A stretch of 14,192 bases of DNA, from assembly GCA_944364705.1 (NCBI GenBank), contig CALVWH010000050.1:1-14192 (forward strand). The letters are read 5' to 3'. The first letter of the stretch is position 1; the number at the start of each line of letters is the position of its first letter. Below are positions 1-7,244 of this stretch, piece after piece. The notes beneath the pieces are model-generated. The model was given only the letters and a program-made list of their open reading frames with translations, made no database searches and was not told the origin of the DNA. This DNA comes from an uncultured Bacilli bacterium (lineage in GTDB: Bacteria; Bacillota_I; Bacilli_A; RF39; UBA660). Position numbers and translations under genes: made by a program.

Positions 1-374
1 GATCCAACCGCTCCTCCTACTGCTTGTGCAGACATTTTTTGAATTCCTTTTATTTTCGCAATTTCTTTTGCTATATCGTTATAAGTAACTACGCTTCCAT
101 AAGGAATTTTGTTCATAAGATCCGTTACAAGACGGCGAAAAGGTGTTAAATTTTCTATTTTGTATTTTGGAGTAAACGATGGTTCTTTTCCAGAAAAATA
201 AATATCTAACCATTTTTCCGTTTCTTCAAAAATTGGTAAATCTTTTTCTATATAGTCAAACGAATGTTTTAAGCAATCTCTAGATTCTTCAAACCATAAC
301 CCCGTTAAATATTCTCCATCGCTTCGCATATGCAAGATTCCAATTGGTGAAACATATGTTTTTCTATAGACCAT
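1..374 (-). CDS. ogt: Methylated-DNA--protein-cysteine methyltransferase, 3'-truncated by the window edge
   Basis: This is the first 124 residues of an O6-alkylguanine-DNA alkyltransferase, a suicide repair protein that moves the alkyl group from O6-alkylguanine in DNA to its own cysteine. The ATG at 374 follows a strong AAAGGAGGAG ribosome-binding site. Residues 1-75 fit the variable N-terminal domain. From about residue 78 the conserved DNA-binding domain is clear: TPFRRLV, then IPYGSVVTYNDIAKEIA, then the recognition helix SAQAVGGAVG. The catalytic PCHRV motif lies just beyond the left edge and cannot be checked. The position of the usual arginine finger before AVG is Gln here; from memory, Q variants are common in Firmicutes. 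The gene begins 37 bases after the kinase gene and probably shares its promoter. Confidence 0.93.
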   Translation of the reverse strand, partial: MVYRKTYVSPIGILHMRSDGEYLTGLWFEESRDCLKHSFDYIEKDLPIFEETEKWLDIYFSGKEPSFTPKYKIENLTPFRRLVTDLMNKIPYGSVVTYNDIAKEIAKIKGIQKMSAQAVGGAVG

Positions 375-411
375 AATCACTCCTCCTTTTCAACGGTTTC
401 GATCATAAAAA

Positions 412-909
412 TCAAAGATATTTTGCTAAATGATATTCTTTTACTTGTTTTTTACTTTCTAACGTTATCAATTTTGATGAATATTGAGAAAGCTCTCTTT
501 CCAATTTTTCTCTCTTTGTCTCGAATTCTTTTGTCCATTGATACATTTGTTTCAACATTTTGATACTTGGCTTATAATTACATTTTTCTATGTGAAGCTT
601 CTGTTTTAGAAATCGCAAAAAAATTCTTTTCTTGCGAATCTTTAATGGAAGATTTATATAAAGAATTTGGTCTGCATAATCGAAAAGAAAATATAAATTT
701 TTTCTTAACGTTCCTTCCAAAATCCAATGTTCCTGATCATTTATTTTTTCAATGATTTCTCGTTGTTCTTCCACATTTCTTTTTCGATGATTTTCATCAT
801 CATGGACAATAGAATCTATCTCATAATATGAGATTCCAGACTCTTTGGATAATCTTCGTGCTAACGTTGTTTTTCCACTAGCTACAATCCCTAGAATTAA
901 AATCTTCAT
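412..909 (-). CDS. P-loop nucleotide kinase-like protein (AAA / FlaR-type, adenylate-kinase fold)
   Basis: A 165-residue cytoplasmic P-loop protein. The Walker A motif is at residues 7-14 (G-I-V-A-S-G-K-T), directly after strand beta-1, as in small nucleoside or adenylate kinase-like proteins. EID at about residue 31 is a candidate metal/substrate acidic pair. WILEGTLR at about residues 62-69 resembles the Walker-B region of 'topology modulation' FlaR-type proteins. A basic stretch (residues 91-106, rich in K and R) fits a lid. The substrate cannot be named. The ATG at 909 has AAAGGATT upstream, and a well-formed promoter lies at 969-941. It is the first gene of a two-gene unit with ogt. The pairing may be convenience rather than function. 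Confidence 0.8.
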   Translation of the reverse strand: MKILILGIVASGKTTLARRLSKESGISYYEIDSIVHDDENHRKRNVEEQREIIEKINDQEHWILEGTLRKNLYFLFDYADQILYINLPLKIRKKRIFLRFLKQKLHIEKCNYKPSIKMLKQMYQWTKEFETKREKLERELSQYSSKLITLESKKQVKEYHLAKYL

Positions 910-940
910 AAAAGAATCCTTTCATACTTTATCTATCTTT

Positions 941-969
941 ATCTTATCAATCTTCTTTTAACCTGTCAA
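941..969 (-). promoter_or_regulatory. SigA-type promoter for the kinase-ogt unit
   Basis: On the minus strand a perfect -35 TTGACA (969-964) is followed by a 17-base spacer and a -10 TAAGAT (946-941, 4 of 6 matches). The -10 ends 31 bases upstream of the kinase ATG, leaving a short leader that carries the Shine-Dalgarno site. Seen directly; transcription is inferred. Confidence 0.75.
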
Positions 970-1015
970 TTTCTATTTTTTTAAAATTATTCTAGGTTTT
1001 TTTTAAAAATTTCGT

Positions 1016-1021
1016 TATAAT
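1016..1021 (+). promoter_or_regulatory. -10 element for the DUF2207 gene
   Basis: A perfect TATAAT lies 23 bases before the ATG at 1045. It is preceded by a T/A-tract (997-1010) that could act as an UP-like element. No convincing -35 exists at the right distance (TAGGTT at 993-998). The leader would be only about 17 bases, with a GTGGTGA ribosome-binding site starting at once. Confidence 0.5.
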
Positions 1022-1044
1022 TAAATTAGAGAGTGGTGAATCAA

Positions 1045-3222
1045 ATGAATAAAACAACAAAATATCTTCTTCTTTTATTTCTTTTTTTCGAATTTGGACT
1101 GCCTCTTCTTAGTAGCTTATTTACCTATGATCCAGAAGAAAGTACAGGGCCAAACGATTATGCAAGAATTACCGATATTGACTATAAAGCCGAATTAGTC
1201 GATGAACCTAAAAACGGTGGAAATGTGGTGATTACCGAAAAAATAACCTATGATGTACATGCAGCTTCTGACCAAAACTTATTTTGGGAATTATGGCGAG
1301 ATCTTCCAGAAGATTATGTCGATGGTTTAAAAGTTGATTATCAAGTAAATTACGTAAAACAATTAAATAAAGATGGAACCGAAACCGTTTATACAGAAAG
1401 TCCAAAATTATATTGGGATGACTATGATTATACCAGTTCAATATATGGACCTGGAAAATGGTATCATAGCGAAGGCCCATATAATGAGGATCTAGCAAAT
1501 TATGAATGTATCTTCTTTTATGTAGATGGTCTTTACCGAGAAGAAGTTACGTTTGAAATTCAATATGAAATGCATAATGCAGCTTTACGGTATCTTGATG
1601 TATCTGAGTTATATTTAACCATGTTTTCTGAAGAAACAATTAAATATTTAGAGTCCTTTAAAGGCCAAATATTAATTCCTGAAAAAGATATGCCAAAAAA
1701 GGGAAATTATTTAGCTCATACGTATGGAACCAATTCGAATACGTTTGCTTATACCGAATCGGATACGAAAAATCCAGGATATCATACCTTTTCTTTTGAT
1801 TTAGATCAAGAAGATCTAAAATTTAAAAAATATAACCAATATTTAGAATTTTCTCTACTTTCGTATCATGAGGATCGTCATATTTTTACAGATTATGCTC
1901 CGTCTAATATTTATTCCAACGATGTTTATTTAGAAGAAGCTTTGAATGCGATAAAAGAATATGATGAACTTCCAATCAAAGCAAGACATCAAAAAATAAT
2001 CTTCTTTTGTGGATCGATCCTGCTTTCTATTTTTCTTCTCTATCTTGTTCTTACGATGGATAAACGTATTCGAAAAAAACATACGTTATATGAACCACAG
2101 ACAAAAATAAAATTCTTCCGAGATATTCCAAGTGATTTAGATCCTTATTTTGCTGCTAAGCTTGTTCATTCGAAACACAATCATAAAGTAAAAGATAGTG
2201 ATGGATATTCTTCTTTGATGCTAAGTCTAGTTCGAAAAGGCTATATTGAACTGCAAAGAATTGACGATACCAAAGATTGGACTTCAACAAATATTATCCT
2301 TAACATATTATATCAACCATCACAAATTGCAGGTACAAATTTTTATCGTACCGGACTTGAAGATGTATTATCCGAAATAAATTCTTCGAAAACAACCCCA
2401 CTAAATAATCAAAAGGAACTTCCGAAAGAACCAACAATCTTAGAACTTTATAATATTTATGGAAAAAAATTAGAAACACTTTCTGTAAATGAAGAAACAT
2501 ATTTTAACTTACTTGTTCGGCATGCGACGGATGGAACCATTTTTATGAAAGATTTTCAAAAGAAAATTTCTTTCGATTATGATTACACAAATCAGTTTGT
2601 AACTTCTATTGAAAAATCAATTTTAAATATTGGAATTCTTCAAAAATATTTTCAAAAAGTAGATTATGATCGAATAAAAAAGAATACACGTTCTTTATCC
2701 ACTTTCTTCTTTATATGTGGAATTCTTCTATTAACCATTGGAAATTATATTATTTCCATAACGAGGTTAGATTTTGCTTACGGATCGTTCTTTATCCTTA
2801 GTCTAATTCTCTTAATTTGCGCTTTTGTTTTAAGAAAAAAAGCAAATAAATATTTACTATTTACACAATTTGGAGAAGATGAATATAGTAAATGGCGAGG
2901 ACTTTATAATTTTTTAAATAGTGAAACATTATTAAGCGAACGAACGATTATTGAATTACCATTATGGGAAAAATATTTAGTTTACGCAACAGCATTTGGA
3001 ATTTCAGATAAAGTAATCAAAGCATTAAAAATTCGCTGCCCAGAAGTATCTAGTAGTCCAATCCTCAGCAATCATTACTACTGTTCTAGAAGCTTCCGAG
3101 TTAATAGTCGCTCTTTCCATCGAGCAACGCATAGAGCCTCTTCTATTTCTAGAGGATACCATAGCCATTCTTATTATGGTGGTGGAGGCCGTGGAGGCGG
3201 CGGTGGTGGCGGAGGTCACTAA
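1045..3222 (+). CDS. DUF2207 family membrane protein with glycine-rich C-terminus
   Basis: A 725-residue membrane protein of the DUF2207 type. Its architecture is an N-terminal signal/anchor (residues 7-26), a large extracytoplasmic beta-rich domain starting with ITDIDYKAELV (about 40-310), a transmembrane helix (about 316-336), a cytoplasmic region (about 340-550), two more helices (about 553-573 and 577-598), and a Ser/His/Tyr-rich segment ending in a Gly run (711-725). The Gly-rich tail after paired helices is a hallmark of the family, whose function is unknown; an envelope role is likely. I start at ATG 1045, not at the GTG codons at 1033/1036, because AGTGGTGA (1032-1039) is the natural ribosome-binding site for that ATG and the anchor begins cleanly there. 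Single-gene transcript, convergent with the long minus-strand operon. Confidence 0.85.
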   Translation: MNKTTKYLLLLFLFFEFGLPLLSSLFTYDPEESTGPNDYARITDIDYKAELVDEPKNGGNVVITEKITYDVHAASDQNLFWELWRDLPEDYVDGLKVDYQVNYVKQLNKDGTETVYTESPKLYWDDYDYTSSIYGPGKWYHSEGPYNEDLANYECIFFYVDGLYREEVTFEIQYEMHNAALRYLDVSELYLTMFSEETIKYLESFKGQILIPEKDMPKKGNYLAHTYGTNSNTFAYTESDTKNPGYHTFSFDLDQEDLKFKKYNQYLEFSLLSYHEDRHIFTDYAPSNIYSNDVYLEEALNAIKEYDELPIKARHQKIIFFCGSILLSIFLLYLVLTMDKRIRKKHTLYEPQTKIKFFRDIPSDLDPYFAAKLVHSKHNHKVKDSDGYSSLMLSLVRKGYIELQRIDDTKDWTSTNIILNILYQPSQIAGTNFYRTGLEDVLSEINSSKTTPLNNQKELPKEPTILELYNIYGKKLETLSVNEETYFNLLVRHATDGTIFMKDFQKKISFDYDYTNQFVTSIEKSILNIGILQKYFQKVDYDRIKKNTRSLSTFFFICGILLLTIGNYIISITRLDFAYGSFFILSLILLICAFVLRKKANKYLLFTQFGEDEYSKWRGLYNFLNSETLLSERTIIELPLWEKYLVYATAFGISDKVIKALKIRCPEVSSSPILSNHYYCSRSFRVNSRSFHRATHRASSISRGYHSHSYYGGGGRGGGGGGGGH

Positions 3223-3259
3223 AAAAAGAATAATTCAAAGGAGTTATTCTTTTTCTTTT
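3223..3259. terminator. Bidirectional intrinsic terminator between convergent units
   Basis: A 14-bp A/T-rich stem is formed by 3223-3236 and 3241-3254 (one T-G wobble) around the 4-base loop AAAG. T-rich sequence follows on the plus strand, and a short run of Ts follows on the minus strand. It begins right after the DUF2207 stop. Its right arm contains the stop and last codons (KEKE-stop) of the minus-strand homospermidine synthase gene, so one element ends both transcripts. Confidence 0.85.
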
Positions 3260-4716
3260 ACAAAAAAATCTTCTGACTTCATTTTTGAAAAATCAACATG
3301 AATTTGTTTTTCTAAAAAGGTTTTATCAAACGTTTGATAAATTGTTTTCGATATATATTTTTCTGCAACTTTTAAAATATATTTGTAATCTGGAAGATCA
3401 TCTGGAAAATAAATTCCACCGTTTTCTTTATGTTTTAGCATCCAACATACGGCTGCTAAAGCAGACATCGCAACTGGGGTAATTGTTGGGGTTTGCCAAT
3501 AAGAGTTTTTCTTAAAATACGATCGTTCTATCCGATTTCCAACCCATACTGGTTGAAAATGATCTCCCATTAAAAGAACTCCTACATATTCTGTCCCTTC
3601 TTTTATTTTTTCCCGGTAAACAATTTCGGCCTCTTTTGGATATCGATGTCCCCTTATGATACTTTGACCATTTTCCTCTTCGATATCCTGCGGTTTCTCT
3701 GGATCTACTTCGGGATATTCATTTACTTTTGCTTTCTTTAAATATTCTTTTGCTAACGGACATGGAGAATAAATAAACATAACCGATGGCCGGTAAATAA
3801 CGTTCTCTCCATCTGTTACTTCTAAACTTTTCGCAATGGTAATTGTTTCTTCATGAGGAACTAAATACCCTTCAAAAGCACCATTCGGATAATACGTTTG
3901 ACATTTCATATCTACTGCAATCTTTTTATATTCAGCAAATCCATTTTTGGAATCGAAAGAGCGAAAGAAACGTTTATTTTTTATTTCTTCATGGGTTCCG
4001 ATATTTTGAGTAGCTTCGCTTAATAATTCAAAAAAGAAAGAATCCGTGCACCAGGTATTTACTAATTTATCTTCTTTAAATTCTTCCTTAATTTCTTGTA
4101 AATCAATATCATTTACGTGAATCATACGAATTCCTAATTCTTTTGCAAGCTCACGAAATTGATTTTCTTTTAATAATTGGTTTAATTTTTTATTTTTTTT
4201 AAATTGTTTATGAACAATATATTCGATCGCTGCTTTTACAAAATGAGAGACTAATCCGGGATTATTTCCATGATGAAGAACGATGGGATACTTGGCATAT
4301 CTTGAATCCTTTTTATAAGTTTCTTTCATTTCTTGTTTTAAAAGATATTCCGTAAAAATACTATACCAATGTTCTGGCCAGTCGGTTTCTCCGGTATTTA
4401 AATACATAATATTGTTTTCTGCACACCATTTACAAAAATCTCTAGTTCCTACGGTATCGGCAAAATCAAGGAAAAGGTCCCCTTCTTTTAAAAATTTACC
4501 TAAAATTTCTTTAAAATTTTCTTTATTGATTTCATAAACAAAAAAGTTCGTAGAAATTCCTCCCATGTTGATATATGATTCAAATTCCCATTGGTTTCTT
4601 GTAATTACGATATAATTATTTTCATGAAAAGAAATTTCTTTGGATACTTTTTCAAAAAAACTTTTTCCTACAGCACCAAAACCAAATTGAACGATTTTTC
4701 CCGAGTATTTTATCAT
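3244..4716 (-). CDS. hss: Homospermidine synthase (saccharopine dehydrogenase-like)
   Basis: A 490-residue enzyme close in length to the Blastochloris viridis enzyme (about 480). Homospermidine synthase uses NAD in a redox-neutral reaction to transfer an aminobutyl group and build sym-homospermidine from putrescine and/or spermidine. A Rossmann motif G-F-G-A-V-G lies at residues 12-17. HHGNNPGLVSHF (148-159) matches the active-site Asn-Pro-Gly-Leu-Val block. NTWCTDSF (220-227) followed by GTHE (240-243) matches the family's NTW...GTHE region, where Trp222 corresponds to the cation-pi tryptophan that holds the substrate. Carboxyspermidine dehydrogenases are the main alternative, but this motif pair favours homospermidine synthase. 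Start ATG 4716 has only a weak GTGATGA ribosome-binding site, 20 bases after the preceding gene. Last gene of the operon; its stop lies in the terminator. Confidence 0.88.
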   Translation of the reverse strand: MIKYSGKIVQFGFGAVGKSFFEKVSKEISFHENNYIVITRNQWEFESYINMGGISTNFFVYEINKENFKEILGKFLKEGDLFLDFADTVGTRDFCKWCAENNIMYLNTGETDWPEHWYSIFTEYLLKQEMKETYKKDSRYAKYPIVLHHGNNPGLVSHFVKAAIEYIVHKQFKKNKKLNQLLKENQFRELAKELGIRMIHVNDIDLQEIKEEFKEDKLVNTWCTDSFFFELLSEATQNIGTHEEIKNKRFFRSFDSKNGFAEYKKIAVDMKCQTYYPNGAFEGYLVPHEETITIAKSLEVTDGENVIYRPSVMFIYSPCPLAKEYLKKAKVNEYPEVDPEKPQDIEEENGQSIIRGHRYPKEAEIVYREKIKEGTEYVGVLLMGDHFQPVWVGNRIERSYFKKNSYWQTPTITPVAMSALAAVCWMLKHKENGGIYFPDDLPDYKYILKVAEKYISKTIYQTFDKTFLEKQIHVDFSKMKSEDFFVKEKE

Positions 4717-4736
4717 AAAATCATCACTTTCTTATT

Positions 4737-5384
4737 TTATAAATCATCTATTTTTACTTTTTTGATTTTTATCGCTTTTGGGTTTTCATAACCATTGGTA
4801 AATAGTATTTGAAGGTTCTTTGTTTGAAATCGGTAAAGGATTTTTTTTAAATCTTTAGCAATATCGTTTCCTATGACAATCATTTTTGTAATGCCATTTT
4901 TTAGAAAATATTCTGCAGATGGCAGATCCTGTGGATAAACATCCCAACTATTATCAAAAACAAAACGATTTTCTTTATATCGACAGAGTCGATTGCTATC
5001 AAGTAGAAAAACAGGTGGAGCATCTTTTTCTAAAGGTATTTTTTTTAATTCGCTGGCTCCCCAAATTAAAAAAGGTTCAATTATCGCATTGTTTGTTGTT
5101 GACATGGTTCCCATATTCGGATTTGTTCCATTAAAAATAGGAATTGGGCGAAAACCTAGTTTGGCTAATTGAATTCCTCTTTTGATACTATCTCCGCCAG
5201 GAAGATCGATAAGAATTGCTACATCGTTTTGTTTTTTTATAGAATCGTTATAAGGTATCGTAAAATCTAAGAATTCCTTAATTTCTTTTGGGTGATCAAT
5301 TCCAATAAAGGGTACTGGTCTTACCCAATCGGTCCATTTTTTATTGGTAGGTGCCCATATTTTATAAATTTCTTTTCCGCTCAT
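4737..5384 (-). CDS. Uncharacterised 215-residue alpha/beta protein between ATP-grasp ligase and homospermidine synthase
   Basis: I do not recognise this protein. It has no signal peptide or membrane segment. Alternating hydrophobic strands and helices suggest a soluble Rossmann-like fold. Likely conserved stretches are WAPTNKKWTDWVRPVPF (10-26), ILIDLPGGDSIKRG (57-70), FRPIPIFNGTNPN (78-90), PPVFLLDSNR (123-132) and NSWDVYPQDLP (145-155). LPGGDS and the DSNR/DNSWD acidic-polar clusters are candidate active-site segments. The reading frame is open back to 5483, but I choose ATG 5384 because AAAGGAA precedes it closely and upstream starts lie deep inside the ligase gene. With this start it overlaps the ligase by 23 bases, implying translational coupling. 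The neighbours suggest a role in polyamine conjugation: a partner, accessory or tailoring protein. No function is assigned. Confidence 0.85.
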   Translation of the reverse strand: MSGKEIYKIWAPTNKKWTDWVRPVPFIGIDHPKEIKEFLDFTIPYNDSIKKQNDVAILIDLPGGDSIKRGIQLAKLGFRPIPIFNGTNPNMGTMSTTNNAIIEPFLIWGASELKKIPLEKDAPPVFLLDSNRLCRYKENRFVFDNSWDVYPQDLPSAEYFLKNGITKMIVIGNDIAKDLKKILYRFQTKNLQILFTNGYENPKAIKIKKVKIDDL

Positions 5385-6597
5385 TTTTCTTGTTCCTTTC
5401 AATAAGTACGGGGATATCTTTCGCATGAGAATCGATTCTTGGCGTTTCACTAATTCTAGCATAAAATCCAGCATGTTTTCCATCTATGGTATAAGATCCT
5501 AAACATACATGAAATTCTTTTCCTTCGATATCTTTTAAAGGTTTGCTGATAAATTTTTTTTGAGCAATATATTGTTTTGGATGTTTTTTCACATCGTTTA
5601 AAATTTCTTGGTATTCTTTTCCTCTACACGCTTCTTTGATCGATATTTTTTCTCCAACTCTTCCACAGGCTGGTTTATAAAGGTATCCTTCTTTTCCTTT
5701 TGCTTCTTTTACTTCGATGGTATCTGGTAATAATTTTTTCCAAGTATCAAACGTAAGATGATTTTTTTCTAAAAGATTCCAAAGCAAAGGAAAACGTTTT
5801 GTTTGAGCGAAGATTGCGATTGGATGATTACAAGAAGGCGTTATGGTATCAAAGTAGCCACTCCATGTTTTGGGTCTAATGTCTTTTAACCATTCTAATG
5901 GTGTAAAGCGAAAAATAAAATCGATATCTCCCATATGTCCATCTAGAACACTAATCGCTTTTTTTTCTTTAAAATCAATATGTTCTACAGCTCCATAAAG
6001 GGAATGAAACCCAAGAGATTCCATTTTATCTCCAAGATATTGCATTACTTGCCGATCATCGCTATAAGACGTACAATGAACAAACATAATCGTACCATTT
6101 GGTTTGATTTTTTTTTGGATTGTGCGTGCTAAAAAATCACCAAAATCAATCGAATCGTATAAGTTTTCATCAAGCGTTTTTATGGCAAGTTTTGGAAGTA
6201 AAGAGGCTTCGGCAAAGCCCCCTGGAACATCACTATTTACTTCACTTACTGCCCAAGTTCCATCGATGGTTGGATGAAAATCATAGCGCATTAATCGTAT
6301 ATGTTTTTGGGGATCATAATTTTTCATTTTTTTTAGTTCTTGGTTAATTTTTTTAGGAAGTGCCAATGTTTTAGCACAAGATAAATGATTGTTTAAAAAT
6401 TCTTCTGCTTTTCTTGTTTCTAGTTCTAAAGTTTCTGTTAGGTTTGCAACTTCTTTATATTCTTCTTCTGTTAATACCAAAACCTGTTTGGCTAAGGTAA
6501 AATCATCATAGAACTCGGGATCCCATTTGTAACAATCAAACATTGCATCGTATCGGTAAGTTTCAAATTTTTCTTCTGGAATTGATACCAATTTCAT
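5362..6597 (-). CDS. Glutathionylspermidine synthase-type ATP-grasp amide ligase
   Basis: A 411-residue stand-alone ATP-grasp protein of the GSP_synth type (like E. coli YgiC/YjfC), without the amidase domain of E. coli Gss. R104-Y-D106-F and E119-V-N121 reproduce the R-x-D-F...E-x-N substrate/metal motifs of that family. YKPACGRVGEKI (307-318) matches the KP..GR.G nucleotide-binding segment. R381 in FYARISE fits the late catalytic Arg. Such enzymes activate a carboxylate with ATP and join it to an amine; the real substrates are unknown here, and glutathione is not assumed. The frame extends to a TTG at 6618, but ATG 6597 has AAGAGG (6609-6604) at good spacing. Its C-terminal coding sequence overlaps the next gene's start by 23 bases. 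The next genes encode the 215-residue protein and homospermidine synthase, so a polyamine is the obvious candidate amine. Confidence 0.88.
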   Translation of the reverse strand: MKLVSIPEEKFETYRYDAMFDCYKWDPEFYDDFTLAKQVLVLTEEEYKEVANLTETLELETRKAEEFLNNHLSCAKTLALPKKINQELKKMKNYDPQKHIRLMRYDFHPTIDGTWAVSEVNSDVPGGFAEASLLPKLAIKTLDENLYDSIDFGDFLARTIQKKIKPNGTIMFVHCTSYSDDRQVMQYLGDKMESLGFHSLYGAVEHIDFKEKKAISVLDGHMGDIDFIFRFTPLEWLKDIRPKTWSGYFDTITPSCNHPIAIFAQTKRFPLLWNLLEKNHLTFDTWKKLLPDTIEVKEAKGKEGYLYKPACGRVGEKISIKEACRGKEYQEILNDVKKHPKQYIAQKKFISKPLKDIEGKEFHVCLGSYTIDGKHAGFYARISETPRIDSHAKDIPVLIERNKKNERKRNL

Positions 6598-6603
6598 AAA
6601 ATG

Positions 6604-6609
6604 CCTCTT
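6604..6609 (-). promoter_or_regulatory. Ribosome-binding site deciding the ligase start
   Basis: AAGAGG on the minus strand ends 6 bases before ATG 6597. The in-frame upstream TTG at 6618 has no purine-rich site, so the shorter 411-residue product is preferred. Confidence 0.65.
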
Positions 6610-6620
6610 TTCTGCCAAAC

Positions 6621-7220
6621 TTATACATTTTCACAAATAAAATCAATGACATCTAGTTCTTCTTCTTTTGTTTGTTTTTTATCTTCTTCGGTAAGATCGG
6701 TAAAATATTTATTTAATTTTTTATGAATCGAAATGGAATTTAACGGATATCCTGAATTTCTTTTTTGAGTTGGTGTATCGACAATATAAAAGTCTTCTTT
6801 GCTCCAAGTATATGTTTTTTCTATTCCGTTTTTAATCACTGCAAGTCCATAAACCCACTTACCAATAAGTTTTCCTTCGGTTCCATATTGTTTGGCTAAA
6901 TTCACATAATGCCTAATCATTTCTTCATCGTTTAATCGTTTGTTTTGAATTCTTCGAACAAATACTCCTGGTTGGAAATCTTCAGGAACGTTTTCTAAAT
7001 ATAAATTATCATCCATGGCAATCGTTGTCATACCAGAAGTTTCATAATAGGCTCTAGCTTTCATCAATGCGTTAGAAATCGCATCTTTTCCATTTTCTTC
7101 TACTTCGATAGGAATCTTTTTTTCGTTTAAAGAAATCATGTCAATTCCTCTATTTCGTAATTTTTCTCTAAATCTTCTCACTTTAGCAGGATTTTTGGTT
7201 GCGAATAAAATTTGTTTCAT
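6621..7220 (-). CDS. Divergent Ham1/RdgB-like nucleoside-triphosphate pyrophosphatase
   Basis: A 199-residue protein of the Ham1/RdgB (ITPase) fold, whose members hydrolyse non-canonical purine NTPs to NMP and pyrophosphate. Seen: FATKNPAKVRRF (6-17), the counterpart of the N-terminal ATGN..K motif; EENGKDAISNALMKAR (41-56), the counterpart of EE.G.TF.ENA..KA; and MDDNL (69-73) followed by PGV (84-86) for ADDSGL...PG. The base-recognition half is altered: the usual GGFGYDP is replaced by RNSGYPLNS (154-162), and the C-terminal S-H-R motif is missing, the protein ending ELDVIDFICENV. The fold and metal site look kept, but the substrate may differ from ITP/XTP. Start ATG 7220 follows AAGGGATGAT. 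It lies 24 bases after the UDG-like gene and 23 bases before the ligase ATG. Confidence 0.82.
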   Translation of the reverse strand: MKQILFATKNPAKVRRFREKLRNRGIDMISLNEKKIPIEVEENGKDAISNALMKARAYYETSGMTTIAMDDNLYLENVPEDFQPGVFVRRIQNKRLNDEEMIRHYVNLAKQYGTEGKLIGKWVYGLAVIKNGIEKTYTWSKEDFYIVDTPTQKRNSGYPLNSISIHKKLNKYFTDLTEEDKKQTKEEELDVIDFICENV

Positions 7221-7244
7221 ATCATCCCTTCTTTCAATAAGTTT

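Noticed and set aside
567..755. Plus-strand 62-residue open frame
   Set aside because: It lies wholly antisense to the P-loop kinase gene, has no ribosome-binding site and shows only AT-rich shadow composition.
3025..3219. Minus-strand 64-residue Thr/Ala-rich open frame
   Set aside because: It is antisense to the Gly-rich tail of the DUF2207 protein, where GGN codons read as Ala/Pro/Thr codons; no independent support.
3178..3219. GGN repeat as a microsatellite or frameshift-prone tract
   Set aside because: A Gly-rich end is the normal feature of DUF2207 proteins, and the codons are mixed (GGT, GGA, GGC), not a uniform repeat.
5385..5483. Longer start at 5483 for the 215-residue protein
   Set aside because: It would overlap the ligase gene by over 120 bases, has no ribosome-binding site, and its extra residues lie out of frame inside ligase codons.
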